From positions 1-35,606 of the forward strand of contig JAJDAH010000398.1 of NCBI GenBank assembly GCA_029261965.1: a stretch of 35,606 nucleotides of DNA, in the 5' to 3' direction. The notes under the pieces are model-generated. The model saw only the letters and a list, made by a program, of their open reading frames with translations, did no database searches and was not told where the DNA came from. Both the position numbers and the translations under genes were made by a program. Shown here one piece after another: positions 1 to 8,103 of the stretch; position 1 is the stretch's first letter, and the number at the start of each line of letters is the position of its first letter. The DNA is from Polyangiaceae bacterium (GTDB lineage Bacteria; Myxococcota_A; Polyangia; Polyangiales; Polyangiaceae).

Positions 1-1214
1 GCGGGACGCGACCTCTCCGAGTCGCTCTCGTCGGTGAAGTTTCCTATGCGTCAAAGGGCGCCGGCGCGGACTTTGCGACGGTGGACCGGTGCCGCAAGAA
101 GAACGTCGTGTGGGCCAATTTAGGCCGGACGGACCAGGTCGGTTTCGACGATCAGCTCGACGCGCTCAGCAAAGACATGAAAATCGTTCGCCACGGCGGG
201 TTCGAACGCCACGAGATCGTCGGCCATCTCGCCAAAGCGGACGTCGATATCGGACTATTGCTCCCGCCGTGGCACGAGACGTTCTCCTACACGCTGAGCG
301 AGCTGCTCGCGGCGGATGTCCCCGTGGTCGCCAAACGCGTCGGCGCCCTGGAGAACCGATTGCAAGGTCGAGACTACGGTCGCCTCGTGGGTGGGCCAAG
401 CGAAGCAGCGCGAGAGATCCTGCGGTTGGAGGCCGACTCCGACGCGCTCTCGGCCTTCCAAGCGGCGGCTGAAAAGTTCGAGCACGAATCGACCGAGCCT
501 TGGGCAACACGGCACGCCGAGCTCTACGAGAGCTGTGCACCTCTGGCGCCGAGCGGCGCATCCGCGCCGCTCTCTCGAGAAGAGTGCAAAAAAATGAACG
601 AGCTCACCGTCGCCGTTTCAGCGATGCCGACCGAGGCAGCCGGCGTCACGCGACCTGCGGCATCGCTCACGCGCTCGTTCTGGTATCCACACGCGCTCCG
701 CCTAGGCGCGTACCTGCCGGAGTCGGTTCGACAAGTCGCCCGTCGAGGCCTTGCCGCCGACGGCATGCGCGACGTGCGCCGCTTTCGACTACCGAGTGGC
801 CGCGCGCGCGTGGGCGGCGACCTGGTGCTCGAAAAGCGCTACCTCCGAAGCGCGCGCTTTCGAGCCGTCGGGGGCGATCCGCACTTCCTGCTCGACGTCG
901 ATCCCGTCGATGCGGAATCCGTGCAGGCGATCCGCTTCAACATCTGGTGCAGCCACGCAGGATTCGCTTTTGCGCAGGTCTACTGGCGGGGCGAGAGCGA
1001 CACGACTTTCAACGAAGACCGCAGCGTCACAGTGCGACTCGACGGACATCAAGCCAAGTGGCAGGAGTACGTCGTCCGTCTCGACAATCACGAGCGAGCT
1101 CCCGCCTGGTATGAGTCGGGGTCGATCGTCGCACTTCGCTTCGACCCCATCAACGTGCCGGGCCCGGTTTGCGTCGGGGAGCTAGCGCTCTGCAAGGCGT
1201 CGGCCGCTAGCTGA
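1..1214 (+). CDS. Glycosyltransferase (GT-B, GT4-like), 3' part, with C-terminal beta-sandwich module
   Basis: The frame is open to the left edge (codons from base 3), so the start is outside the window; the GTG at 81 is internal, because residues encoded before it (RVALVGEVSYASKGAGADF) continue the fold. The first part looks like the C-terminal Rossmann half of a retaining GT-B glycosyltransferase: HETFSYTLSEL contains the E-x7-E pattern typical of the donor-sugar site, followed by DVPVVAKRVGALE. From about base 650 the protein continues into a beta-rich module with a YWRG...F...V pattern (Trp codon 984-986), ending in LRFDP...GELALC. The same module occurs twice in the lipoprotein at 8066-9058. 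It probably acts in the cytoplasm on the glycan exported by the ABC pair downstream. The sugar donor cannot be told. The GT call is fairly secure; the function of the module is unknown. Confidence 0.8.
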   Translation, partial: GTRPLRVALVGEVSYASKGAGADFATVDRCRKKNVVWANLGRTDQVGFDDQLDALSKDMKIVRHGGFERHEIVGHLAKADVDIGLLLPPWHETFSYTLSELLAADVPVVAKRVGALENRLQGRDYGRLVGGPSEAAREILRLEADSDALSAFQAAAEKFEHESTEPWATRHAELYESCAPLAPSGASAPLSREECKKMNELTVAVSAMPTEAAGVTRPAASLTRSFWYPHALRLGAYLPESVRQVARRGLAADGMRDVRRFRLPSGRARVGGDLVLEKRYLRSARFRAVGGDPHFLLDVDPVDAESVQAIRFNIWCSHAGFAFAQVYWRGESDTTFNEDRSVTVRLDGHQAKWQEYVVRLDNHERAPAWYESGSIVALRFDPINVPGPVCVGELALCKASAAS

Positions 1215-1217
1215 CCT

Positions 1218-1272
1218 TGTTGACAACATGCCGCGCCGCGGGGCATGTAAACCTCGGGGCATCGGTACCCCG
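1218..1272. promoter_or_regulatory. Inverted repeats and -35-like element between GT and ABC exporter genes
   Basis: The 137-base gap starts with an 11-base inverted repeat TGTTGACAACA (1218-1228) that contains TTGACA (1220-1225). Overlapping it is a 7-bp hairpin, ACATGCC (1226-1232) with GGCATGT (1242-1248), and then a second hairpin, CGGGG (1255-1259) with CCCCG (1268-1272). No T-tract follows, so an intrinsic terminator of the classical kind is not shown. The arrangement could be a terminator of the GT gene, a promoter with an operator for the exporter operon, or chance in GC-rich DNA. Confidence 0.25.
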
Positions 1273-1351
1273 CGTTGGATGCCGCGGCTCCCCCGCTCGA
1301 TCGGGTTTGAGATTGCCATGACCAGGAGGCGCCAGTAGCCTCGGCGCGCCT

Positions 1352-2287
1352 ATGGACCAGGGGTTTCCACCGCCGAGCGCACCTCGCCCGCTTCCCGAGG
1401 GCGGGCCATCCCCCGCGTCGGGGCCGTGGACTCATCGCACCTCGGCGGGCGTCCAGTTCGGTGGCGAGCGACCGACCGGGAATCGGGCGGGTCTACTTCA
1501 GAGTTTCCGCGCCGCACTGGGGCTGACTTGGAAGCTCCGCCAAATGCTCTGGCTGCTGAGCGTCAAGGACTTCAAGTCCCGGTATCGGGCGCAGGCCCTC
1601 GGCATGTTTTGGTCGTTTGCCTACCCGCTGGTGATGATGGTCACCGTCACCCTCGCATTCGAGTACATCCTCAAGATCCCCATTCCCCACTTCCCGGTTT
1701 TTTATCTCATTGCCGCGGTCTTTTGGCAGTTCTTCACGAACGCTACCCTGGCGACGACCGGGTCGATGATGGAGAACGCGGCGCTGGTCAAGCGCACGAC
1801 CTTTCCGCGATTCCTCATCCCGATCTCCGCGGTGCTCTCGCACCTCATCAACCTCGCGATGGAGTTCGTGCTGGTGTTCGGGTTCTACCTGGCATTTCCG
1901 GGGGCCTACACATTCAGCGTCAAGTTGATCGCGCTGCCCGCGCTGGTGTTGTTGGTCGTCTTCATCTGCATCGGCGTGGGTCTGATGACATCGTGCCTCA
2001 ACGTCCGGTATCGCGACGTCTTCTACATCGTCACGTCGGTCATCACGATGGGGTTTTGGGTTTCCCCGATCCTCTACTCGACCAGTATGGCGCCGCCCTG
2101 GCTCGCGGCGATCCTGAGGCTGAACCCCCTAGCTGGCGTCATGGAGGGCGCACGGGACGTGATCATGCTCGGACAGTGGCCCAACCCGGCCTATCTGGTG
2201 CCGGGGCTCGTCGCCGCGGTGGTTCTCTTCCTCATGGGTTGCTTCATTTTCAATCGTCAGAACCTCAAACTCGCCGACTACGCATGA
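1352..2287 (+). CDS. wzm: ABC-2 type polysaccharide export permease (Wzm-like)
   Basis: The 311-residue protein has about six membrane segments (roughly residues 83-105, 115-135, 158-182, 190-212, 222-245, 282-300). It carries family landmarks: a cytoplasmic lead-in VKDFKSRYRAQALGMFW, the VKRTTFPRF loop and the LNVRYRDV segment near residue 220. Such permeases pair with an ATPase to carry lipid-linked O-antigen, capsule or teichoic-type glycans across the inner membrane. The ATPase gene overlaps by ATGA (2284-2287), which supports coupled translation. The first 50 or so residues are Pro/Gly-rich and absent from most relatives (usually 255-285 residues), so the true start could lie further in. 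The first ATG lacks a well-placed ribosome site. Family is secure; the start is not. Confidence 0.92.
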   Translation: MDQGFPPPSAPRPLPEGGPSPASGPWTHRTSAGVQFGGERPTGNRAGLLQSFRAALGLTWKLRQMLWLLSVKDFKSRYRAQALGMFWSFAYPLVMMVTVTLAFEYILKIPIPHFPVFYLIAAVFWQFFTNATLATTGSMMENAALVKRTTFPRFLIPISAVLSHLINLAMEFVLVFGFYLAFPGAYTFSVKLIALPALVLLVVFICIGVGLMTSCLNVRYRDVFYIVTSVITMGFWVSPILYSTSMAPPWLAAILRLNPLAGVMEGARDVIMLGQWPNPAYLVPGLVAAVVLFLMGCFIFNRQNLKLADYA

Positions 2288-3033
2288 GCGCCAACAATCT
2301 GAACATCCGAGTCGAAAAGCTCGGCAAGCGCTTCGACCGAGTGCACGAAAAGCCGATGCTGCTTCGCGAGACCGCCGGAATCTTCGCCGGGCGCTCGCAA
2401 AAGAGCGTGGATGATCTGTGGGCGGTGCGAAACGTGTCCTTCGAGCTGGCCAAGGGAGAGACTCTCGGTGTGCTCGGCCGAAACGGCAGTGGCAAAAGCA
2501 CGTTGCTCACGTTGGTCGCCGGAACGAGCTTCCCGAGCGAGGGTTCGGTGTCCACGCGGGGTCGAATCTCGACTCTGCTTCAGCTCGGCGCCGGCTTTCA
2601 CGTCGACATGACCGGCGAAGAAAACATCATGGTCAACGCTGGGCTCCTGGGCCTATCCGCAGACGAGGTCAAGCGAAGGACCCCGCAGATCGTCGAGTTC
2701 GCCGAGCTTCAAGACGCCATCGACACCCAAATCCGCTACTACTCTTCGGGCATGCTCGCCCGCTTGGGCTTCTCGATTGCGATCAACGTCTCGCCGGACA
2801 TCGTCGTCGTGGACGAAGTCCTGGCAGTCGGCGATCTCGGATTTCAGAAAAAGTGCATGGGGGCCGTGAAGGACCTGCAGAAGGGTGGCGCCACCATCGT
2901 GCTCGCCTCCCAGGCTCCCGTACTCGTGGCTTCGCTGAGCACGAAGGCGATTTGGCTGGAAAAAGGCGAGATCAAGATGGCTGGCGACCCCAGCGAGGTT
3001 GCGGCCGAATACAACGCAGAAATGGCAAAATAG
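2284..3033 (+). CDS. wzt: ABC polysaccharide export ATPase (Wzt/KpsT-like)
   Basis: The start is the ATG at 2284, overlapping the permease stop; an open frame extends upstream but is antisense-like noise over the permease. The 249-residue protein has Walker A GRNGSGKST (65-73), signature YSSGM (153-157) and Walker B VVVDE (174-178) followed by the AVGD typical of the polysaccharide subfamily. At the H-loop, where relatives read VSH, this protein reads ASQ: the switch histidine is Gln210. The length fits a bare nucleotide-binding domain of the KpsT/TagH type and leaves no room for the C-terminal carbohydrate-binding domain of Escherichia coli O9a Wzt. It should power export of the glycan made by the neighbouring genes. 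The assignment is firm; the effect of the missing histidine on turnover is unknown. Confidence 0.93.
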   Translation: MSANNLNIRVEKLGKRFDRVHEKPMLLRETAGIFAGRSQKSVDDLWAVRNVSFELAKGETLGVLGRNGSGKSTLLTLVAGTSFPSEGSVSTRGRISTLLQLGAGFHVDMTGEENIMVNAGLLGLSADEVKRRTPQIVEFAELQDAIDTQIRYYSSGMLARLGFSIAINVSPDIVVVDEVLAVGDLGFQKKCMGAVKDLQKGGATIVLASQAPVLVASLSTKAIWLEKGEIKMAGDPSEVAAEYNAEMAK

Positions 3034-3061
3034 ACGCTCGCCCTCCCTCGGACCCGCGAGC

Positions 3062-3979
3062 ATGACCAAGCTGTTTTCGATCATCGGAATGCACCGCAGC
3101 GGCACGTCGCTGGTGGGCCGCTTGACGAACTTGCTCGGCGCGGACCTCGGTCCCGAGGAGGAGCTCATGGCGCCCAAGCCCGACAATCCCGCGGGGTTTT
3201 GGGAGAATCGCAAAGTCTCCGCCTTGCATGACGACTTGCTCGCGCGACTCGGTGGCCGTTGGGACCGACCTCCGTTCCTCGAGGATGGCTGGGAGTCGGC
3301 TGCCGACCTCGAGGAGTTTCGGCTTCGGGCGCGCGCCATCCTCGACTCCAGCTACGGGGGACGAGGCCTCGCGGCGTGGAAGGATCCTCGCGGCTCTTTC
3401 CTCCTGCCTTTCTGGCAGAACTTCTGCACCATCGACGGCACGTTGATGGTCGTTCGCGAGCCCACCGAGGTCGCGGCATCACTCGGATCGCGGTCGGGCA
3501 TGGATTCGGAGACAGCCGCCGAACTCTGGTTGCGATACGTCGTCGCGGGATGGCGCGCCGACCGACGACGGATGGTGCTGTCCTACGGCGACGTGCTCGA
3601 ACGCCCCGACGAGTCGCTCACGCGCCTCGCTCGTTTCTTGGGCGTGCCCATGCCGACCGATGACGTACGCAGCCAAATGGACGCAGTGATCGATCCCAAG
3701 CTCCGGCATCACCAGGCAGACCCGAAACCCGACGGCCAGAAGATTCGACTCGCGCGTGCCATTTTTCGACTCGTGCTAACGCAACCTGCCGAGGTGCTGG
3801 CGCCATTGATGGATTGCCTGCATGACCGAACCCAGGTCGCCGGGCACCTCGAGAAGGGGATGCACGAAACACGGTCGCTCATTTTGCGCAGTGGGCTGAC
3901 GTTCGCGGAGGCGAAGCAATCGACCGAGGGCGAGCACGAACTGTGCGATGATGCCGGAGCGGTGAGAATCGAAGAATAA
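3062..3979 (+). CDS. Sulfotransferase family protein
   Basis: The 305-residue protein opens with FSIIGMHRSGTSLVGRL; GMHRSGTS (residues 9-16) is the 5'-phosphosulfate-binding loop of PAPS-dependent sulfotransferases. A second motif, VVREPTEVAASLGSR (R132 to S140), fits the 3'-phosphate-binding Arg/Ser site. WKDPR near residue 106 is also typical of bacterial members. I chose the ATG at 3062 because an upstream in-frame start at 2999 would overlap the ATPase gene by 35 bases and adds residues without family character. It lies 28 bases after wzt and its stop overlaps the next start (TAATG, 3977-3981), so it is part of the export operon. The likely role is sulfation of the exported glycan or its precursor. 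Some members of this fold have other acceptors, so the substrate is inferred from context. Confidence 0.85.
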   Translation: MTKLFSIIGMHRSGTSLVGRLTNLLGADLGPEEELMAPKPDNPAGFWENRKVSALHDDLLARLGGRWDRPPFLEDGWESAADLEEFRLRARAILDSSYGGRGLAAWKDPRGSFLLPFWQNFCTIDGTLMVVREPTEVAASLGSRSGMDSETAAELWLRYVVAGWRADRRRMVLSYGDVLERPDESLTRLARFLGVPMPTDDVRSQMDAVIDPKLRHHQADPKPDGQKIRLARAIFRLVLTQPAEVLAPLMDCLHDRTQVAGHLEKGMHETRSLILRSGLTFAEAKQSTEGEHELCDDAGAVRIEE

Positions 3980-6900
3980 TGGGCATACGAGCCAGGTTGA
4001 AGTCGCAGCTCACGAACCTCGCTGGATCGGTTTCGAGCGTTTTGGTGACCGAATCGGCGATGGCCTTGCTCAGCAAGGTTGCCGAGCGGCTCCCAACGGA
4101 TACGGAGCCCCATCGTCTCGAGAACGCCCAGGAACAGGACAACACGACCCGAATCGAAGCGAACCTGCAGATCGTCTTCGTTCAGTACGATCGCGAAAAG
4201 TATCGCGGAGCGCTCGAGGGCCTTCTCGCCAGGCTGGAAGCCATCGGCGGCCTCGACTATTCCGTCGTCGTCGTCGACAACAAACGACCGGGTTTTTGGA
4301 CGCACCGCGTTTCCTCGCGAGTCGTGCACATTGGCGGTGACAATGCACACTGGGAGTTCAGCGCGTTCGATCGCGCTCTCGAATACCTAGACGCGCACGG
4401 CAGCGCCAAGGTCTACGCGTTCGTCACAGACGCCTTGGCTGCGTACGGCGCCGAGTTTCTCACGCTGATCGAGGCTGCGACCTTCGAGCGAGCAGAGCAA
4501 CAGCAGGCTTGCGTTGGCTGGGTCGATGCCTGGCCCGCGCCGGTCACCGCACTGGGCGAGACCTATCAAGAGTGGCTGCGCACGAGCTTTCTCGTCGTCC
4601 CTTCGAGCGTGCTCTCGAAGATTCGGCCGCTGACGACGCCGCTCGACCGAACGGGCATCTTCGGCATCGAACCGACGGCGCCGTTCGCCGACGACGCGCC
4701 CGTGGGCGAATCGTTGCAGAAGTATCTCGTCGACTGGCTCGTCGTCGGCCACGAGGATTCCGCTCTGCCAGAGGCATGGCATTCGCGGTTCGTGCTCAGC
4801 AGCGAAACAACCGCTCTTTTTCAAGACAAGGTTTCGGCGATCTTGCGTGAGCAACTGCTTTCGGCGCGCCTCCGGGCGGCGAAAACCCCCTGCTACGACT
4901 TTCGGCTCTCCAACCGCGTCCGCGAGGCGGGCGTGCTTTGGGACGAGATCACTCCGGAGGAGCTCGAAGCATTTCAGTGGGGCGGGTGGCGAACCGCGCT
5001 GGTGGGACGCGAGCAGCCGACCCGACATCACGTCGACGTCTGTGACGTCCCGGACGCCATCGAGCACGGCGCCGATGCGGATTTCGTGATCGAAGGCTGG
5101 GTGCTTGCGCCCACACAGCCTGACCTAATCCGAGTGAGCACCTCGTCGAACGACGTGTACTACTCACCGTGCAACATGATCCGGGAGGACGTCGTGGGCG
5201 CCTACCCGGGCTACGCCGCGGATCCGAACTGCGGCTTTCACATCGAAGGCTCGTTCCGAGGACTGAGGCCAGGCTCTCACGAGATCAAGCTCGACTTCGA
5301 CGACGGGTTGGACGCGACGGTGGTCAAGACGGTGCGCGTCGTTCCGAAAGTCGTGTTCGAGGTCCAGCGCCTTTTTGTGCCGGATTCCTGGCCGGCGGAG
5401 GGTCCCTTGCCCGTCTCGCTCGAGGGCACGCTTCGCGGCACGTTCCTAGCGACCTCGGTCGAGGTCGCGCTCGATGACCACGAGGTGGACATCGCGGTCC
5501 CGCTCGGCCCTAGCACCGTCGACAGCTCCGGCGTGCAGTCCCAACCCGTGCTGCTCAACGGGAGGCTCGCCGGGAAAAAAACCGGGGGGCAGCACTTGTT
5601 GGAGCTGCGATTCGCGCTGTCGAACGGCAAGACATACACGTGGAAGAAACACCTCGCCGTCGGCGCCCACTCCCAGGTCCCCCACACGATGAACGAGCTC
5701 GAGCTCGGCCCGTTCGATCCGGACACGGGGCTTGCCTACGTGCTCATCGGCATCGACCTCTACGGGGTGGCCGCCGGCGACCGATTGCTCCTGTCCCGCA
5801 ACGGGACGGACGTTCTCGATCGTCCGGTGTACTTTTCCCCAGATCTCGGCGGATCCGGGGTGAACCGCGCTCGAGTGGCGATCGAGCAGTCCATCGACGG
5901 GATCGCACCGGGGATCGCCCTGTTCGAGCTCTCAGTCAAGCGGGGGTCCGAACGAATCGTATTGTGGAAAAGCGAGCTCTGCATTGCGTTGCGTAGACCG
6001 GAGCTGACGCTGGACTCGCTCGACGTCGCTTTCACGTCCGTCGCAGGCCGCAGCATTCATCGGATCCACGCCATAGGCTGGGTACGCAACCATTTCTTGG
6101 TCGACTGCTTGGCCATCGAGGTCGACGGTAGCCGGTTGGGAGTCATCGGTTTGTCCGAGCTGCGGCCGGACGTCGCCGAGGCGCTTCAGCAACCCATCGT
6201 AGCCAAACAGGGCTTCAACGCCACGTTCGACGCCGAGGTCGCTCCCGGAGAGCACGTCGTACACGTGATCGCCTACCAAAAGAGTGGAGAGGCGGCGCGC
6301 ATCAGTCGGCGTCTTCGGTTCGAAAAGCCACCAGCGCAACGATTCAGCCTGACTTCCCACGATCTCGAGCAGCTTCGACGTGGAACCACTGCCCGGTACT
6401 ACGGCGCCATCTCCCTGCGCCTCGCGATACGAACCGAAGAGGACGACCTCGCGATATCGCTCCTAGTGGACGACCGTGTCGTCGACGAGCGCATCCTCAC
6501 CGAAGCGGGTAGCCACGAGGTCGAGATGCGATGCGTGCCCGCGTCGCCGGGCGAATATGAAGTTCGCGTGATGGTCTCGTCCCAAGGCAAGCGCATCCTG
6601 ATCACGGATCCGGCCCTGGCCAGGTTCGAACCGACCACCGTGCCCGCCGACACACGTCGAGCACTCGATCTTTTCGTCGACCGATTCGACATCCGACAGA
6701 AAATCAGCGGATACGATGACGGCGACCTCGCCACCAGGCTCATCGAACGACAAGCCGAACGGATTCCCGACTACCTCGCGATGATCGAGACTGTCGGAAG
6801 ACGGCTCTCCGCCGACGAACAACCGTGCGTAGCAGCTCCGGATACCGCCGACGGGAGGGAAACCCGGCCCTTGAAGGTGCTGTTCGTCACCTGGGAGGTT

Positions 6901-8103
6901 CCGAGCCCATACCACGGTGGCGGCGTCTACCTCACGAACATCCTGAAGAGGCTTGGGACGCGGCACGAGATCACGCTGGTCCACACCCAAGGTGTGAACG
7001 AGGTCGGGCACGTAGACGCTGTTCGTCCCTACGTGCGCAAGGTCATCAGCGTGGCACGCACGCATCTACCGGCTCATTTTCGTGCCAACGCTCACCATCC
7101 CCATTTGCTCTACGATCTCTACATCCCGGAGCTGAGACGGCTGATCGAGCTGGAGGTTGCCACCGGCGACTACGATCTCGTCGACTACGAGTATTGGACA
7201 GTGGGACCGTACATCGTGCCGGGGATTCCGAGCGTTCTCGGGGTCATCGAATTGGGCTACACGGCGCTGCTCAATACGAACTTCACTGCGGCTCGATCAC
7301 TCGAATCTGCCGTACCGGAGCTGGATCGGCTACTGCGCTCGTTCCACTACGACACCGTCGAGTTGCCGGCGCTGTGTCGCAACCTCGTCACCCTCACCGA
7401 AGAGGACGCATACGCACTGAAAAAGTATTGCCCCGACGCCAAGGTCTATGTGAACCAATCGGGCGTCGACGTCGAGAGCTTCGCAACGGTTGAAGACGAG
7501 GAGCCGACGGCAGGGCCGCCGACATTCGTGTACGTTGGCAACTTCCAGCACCCACCCAACGTTCGCGCTGTACGCTTCTTCGCCGAGAAAGTCATGCCAC
7601 GACTGCTCCAGCGGCATCCCACTGCGCAGTTCCACGTCGTGGGGTCGCAAGTCCCCGCCGAGCTACGCGAGCTCGAGGCGACGGGCAACGTCACGGTCGA
7701 TGGCTTTGTTCCAGACCTTCGGCCAATCCTCGCGAACGCCACTGCATTCGTCGCACCGATTTTCACGGGCACGGGCATGCGCATCAAGACCCTCGAGGCG
7801 TTCGCATCGGGCACGCTGCTCATTGGTAGCGGGCTCAGTGTCCGCGGCACGGGTGCCATCGACGGGGAACACTTCATCTTGGCGGAGACCGCCGCCGATT
7901 TCGCCGACGCGGCGGCACGGGCAATATCCGACGCGGCAGGCACGAAGGCGATCGCCGACGCCGGCCAACGGCTCGCCGCCGGTTACGACTGGAGCAAAGT
8001 GGCGGATCGTCAGGAGGCGATTTGGCACCAAGTGGTGAAAGATGCGTCCGAGGAGACCGGTTCCCGTGAAGCTCATCCGAGGCTTCATCAACAGCCATCC
8101 TGA
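3979..8103 (+). CDS. Giant two-GT protein: GT-A-like domain, beta modules, GT4 domain
   Basis: The 1374-residue protein has three parts. Residues ~60-300 (VFVQYDREKY, VVVVDNKRPG, IGGDNAHWEFSAFD, FVTDAL) resemble the GT-A-like domain of large rhamnan-type glycosyltransferases. Residues ~360-920 are a string of beta-sandwich modules; two (about 365-455 and 690-780) share a pattern of GWV, then R-x-DV, then GF. Residues ~965-1360 are a GT-B/GT4 enzyme: LKVLFVTWEVPSPYHGGG at the acceptor side, NQSGVD, FVYVGNFQHPPN and GTGMRIKTLEAFASG at the donor side. No signal peptide or membrane segment is visible, so it should be cytoplasmic. Translation probably follows the sulfotransferase (TAATG). The C-terminal GT call is strong, the N-terminal one moderate. 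Donors and linkages cannot be read from sequence. Confidence 0.88.
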   Translation: MGIRARLKSQLTNLAGSVSSVLVTESAMALLSKVAERLPTDTEPHRLENAQEQDNTTRIEANLQIVFVQYDREKYRGALEGLLARLEAIGGLDYSVVVVDNKRPGFWTHRVSSRVVHIGGDNAHWEFSAFDRALEYLDAHGSAKVYAFVTDALAAYGAEFLTLIEAATFERAEQQQACVGWVDAWPAPVTALGETYQEWLRTSFLVVPSSVLSKIRPLTTPLDRTGIFGIEPTAPFADDAPVGESLQKYLVDWLVVGHEDSALPEAWHSRFVLSSETTALFQDKVSAILREQLLSARLRAAKTPCYDFRLSNRVREAGVLWDEITPEELEAFQWGGWRTALVGREQPTRHHVDVCDVPDAIEHGADADFVIEGWVLAPTQPDLIRVSTSSNDVYYSPCNMIREDVVGAYPGYAADPNCGFHIEGSFRGLRPGSHEIKLDFDDGLDATVVKTVRVVPKVVFEVQRLFVPDSWPAEGPLPVSLEGTLRGTFLATSVEVALDDHEVDIAVPLGPSTVDSSGVQSQPVLLNGRLAGKKTGGQHLLELRFALSNGKTYTWKKHLAVGAHSQVPHTMNELELGPFDPDTGLAYVLIGIDLYGVAAGDRLLLSRNGTDVLDRPVYFSPDLGGSGVNRARVAIEQSIDGIAPGIALFELSVKRGSERIVLWKSELCIALRRPELTLDSLDVAFTSVAGRSIHRIHAIGWVRNHFLVDCLAIEVDGSRLGVIGLSELRPDVAEALQQPIVAKQGFNATFDAEVAPGEHVVHVIAYQKSGEAARISRRLRFEKPPAQRFSLTSHDLEQLRRGTTARYYGAISLRLAIRTEEDDLAISLLVDDRVVDERILTEAGSHEVEMRCVPASPGEYEVRVMVSSQGKRILITDPALARFEPTTVPADTRRALDLFVDRFDIRQKISGYDDGDLATRLIERQAERIPDYLAMIETVGRRLSADEQPCVAAPDTADGRETRPLKVLFVTWEVPSPYHGGGVYLTNILKRLGTRHEITLVHTQGVNEVGHVDAVRPYVRKVISVARTHLPAHFRANAHHPHLLYDLYIPELRRLIELEVATGDYDLVDYEYWTVGPYIVPGIPSVLGVIELGYTALLNTNFTAARSLESAVPELDRLLRSFHYDTVELPALCRNLVTLTEEDAYALKKYCPDAKVYVNQSGVDVESFATVEDEEPTAGPPTFVYVGNFQHPPNVRAVRFFAEKVMPRLLQRHPTAQFHVVGSQVPAELRELEATGNVTVDGFVPDLRPILANATAFVAPIFTGTGMRIKTLEAFASGTLLIGSGLSVRGTGAIDGEHFILAETAADFADAAARAISDAAGTKAIADAGQRLAAGYDWSKVADRQEAIWHQVVKDASEETGSREAHPRLHQQPS

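Noticed and set aside
1426-2283. Long open frame continuing upstream of the export ATPase
   Set aside because: It is a different frame over the permease gene; its residues are Arg/Gly/His-rich without family character, and the ATG at 2284 overlaps the permease stop as expected for a coupled pair.
3979-8103. Possibility that the giant protein is a mis-joined pair of genes
   Set aside because: The frame is continuous with uniform coding character throughout, and no internal start with a ribosome site stands out before the C-terminal GT domain.
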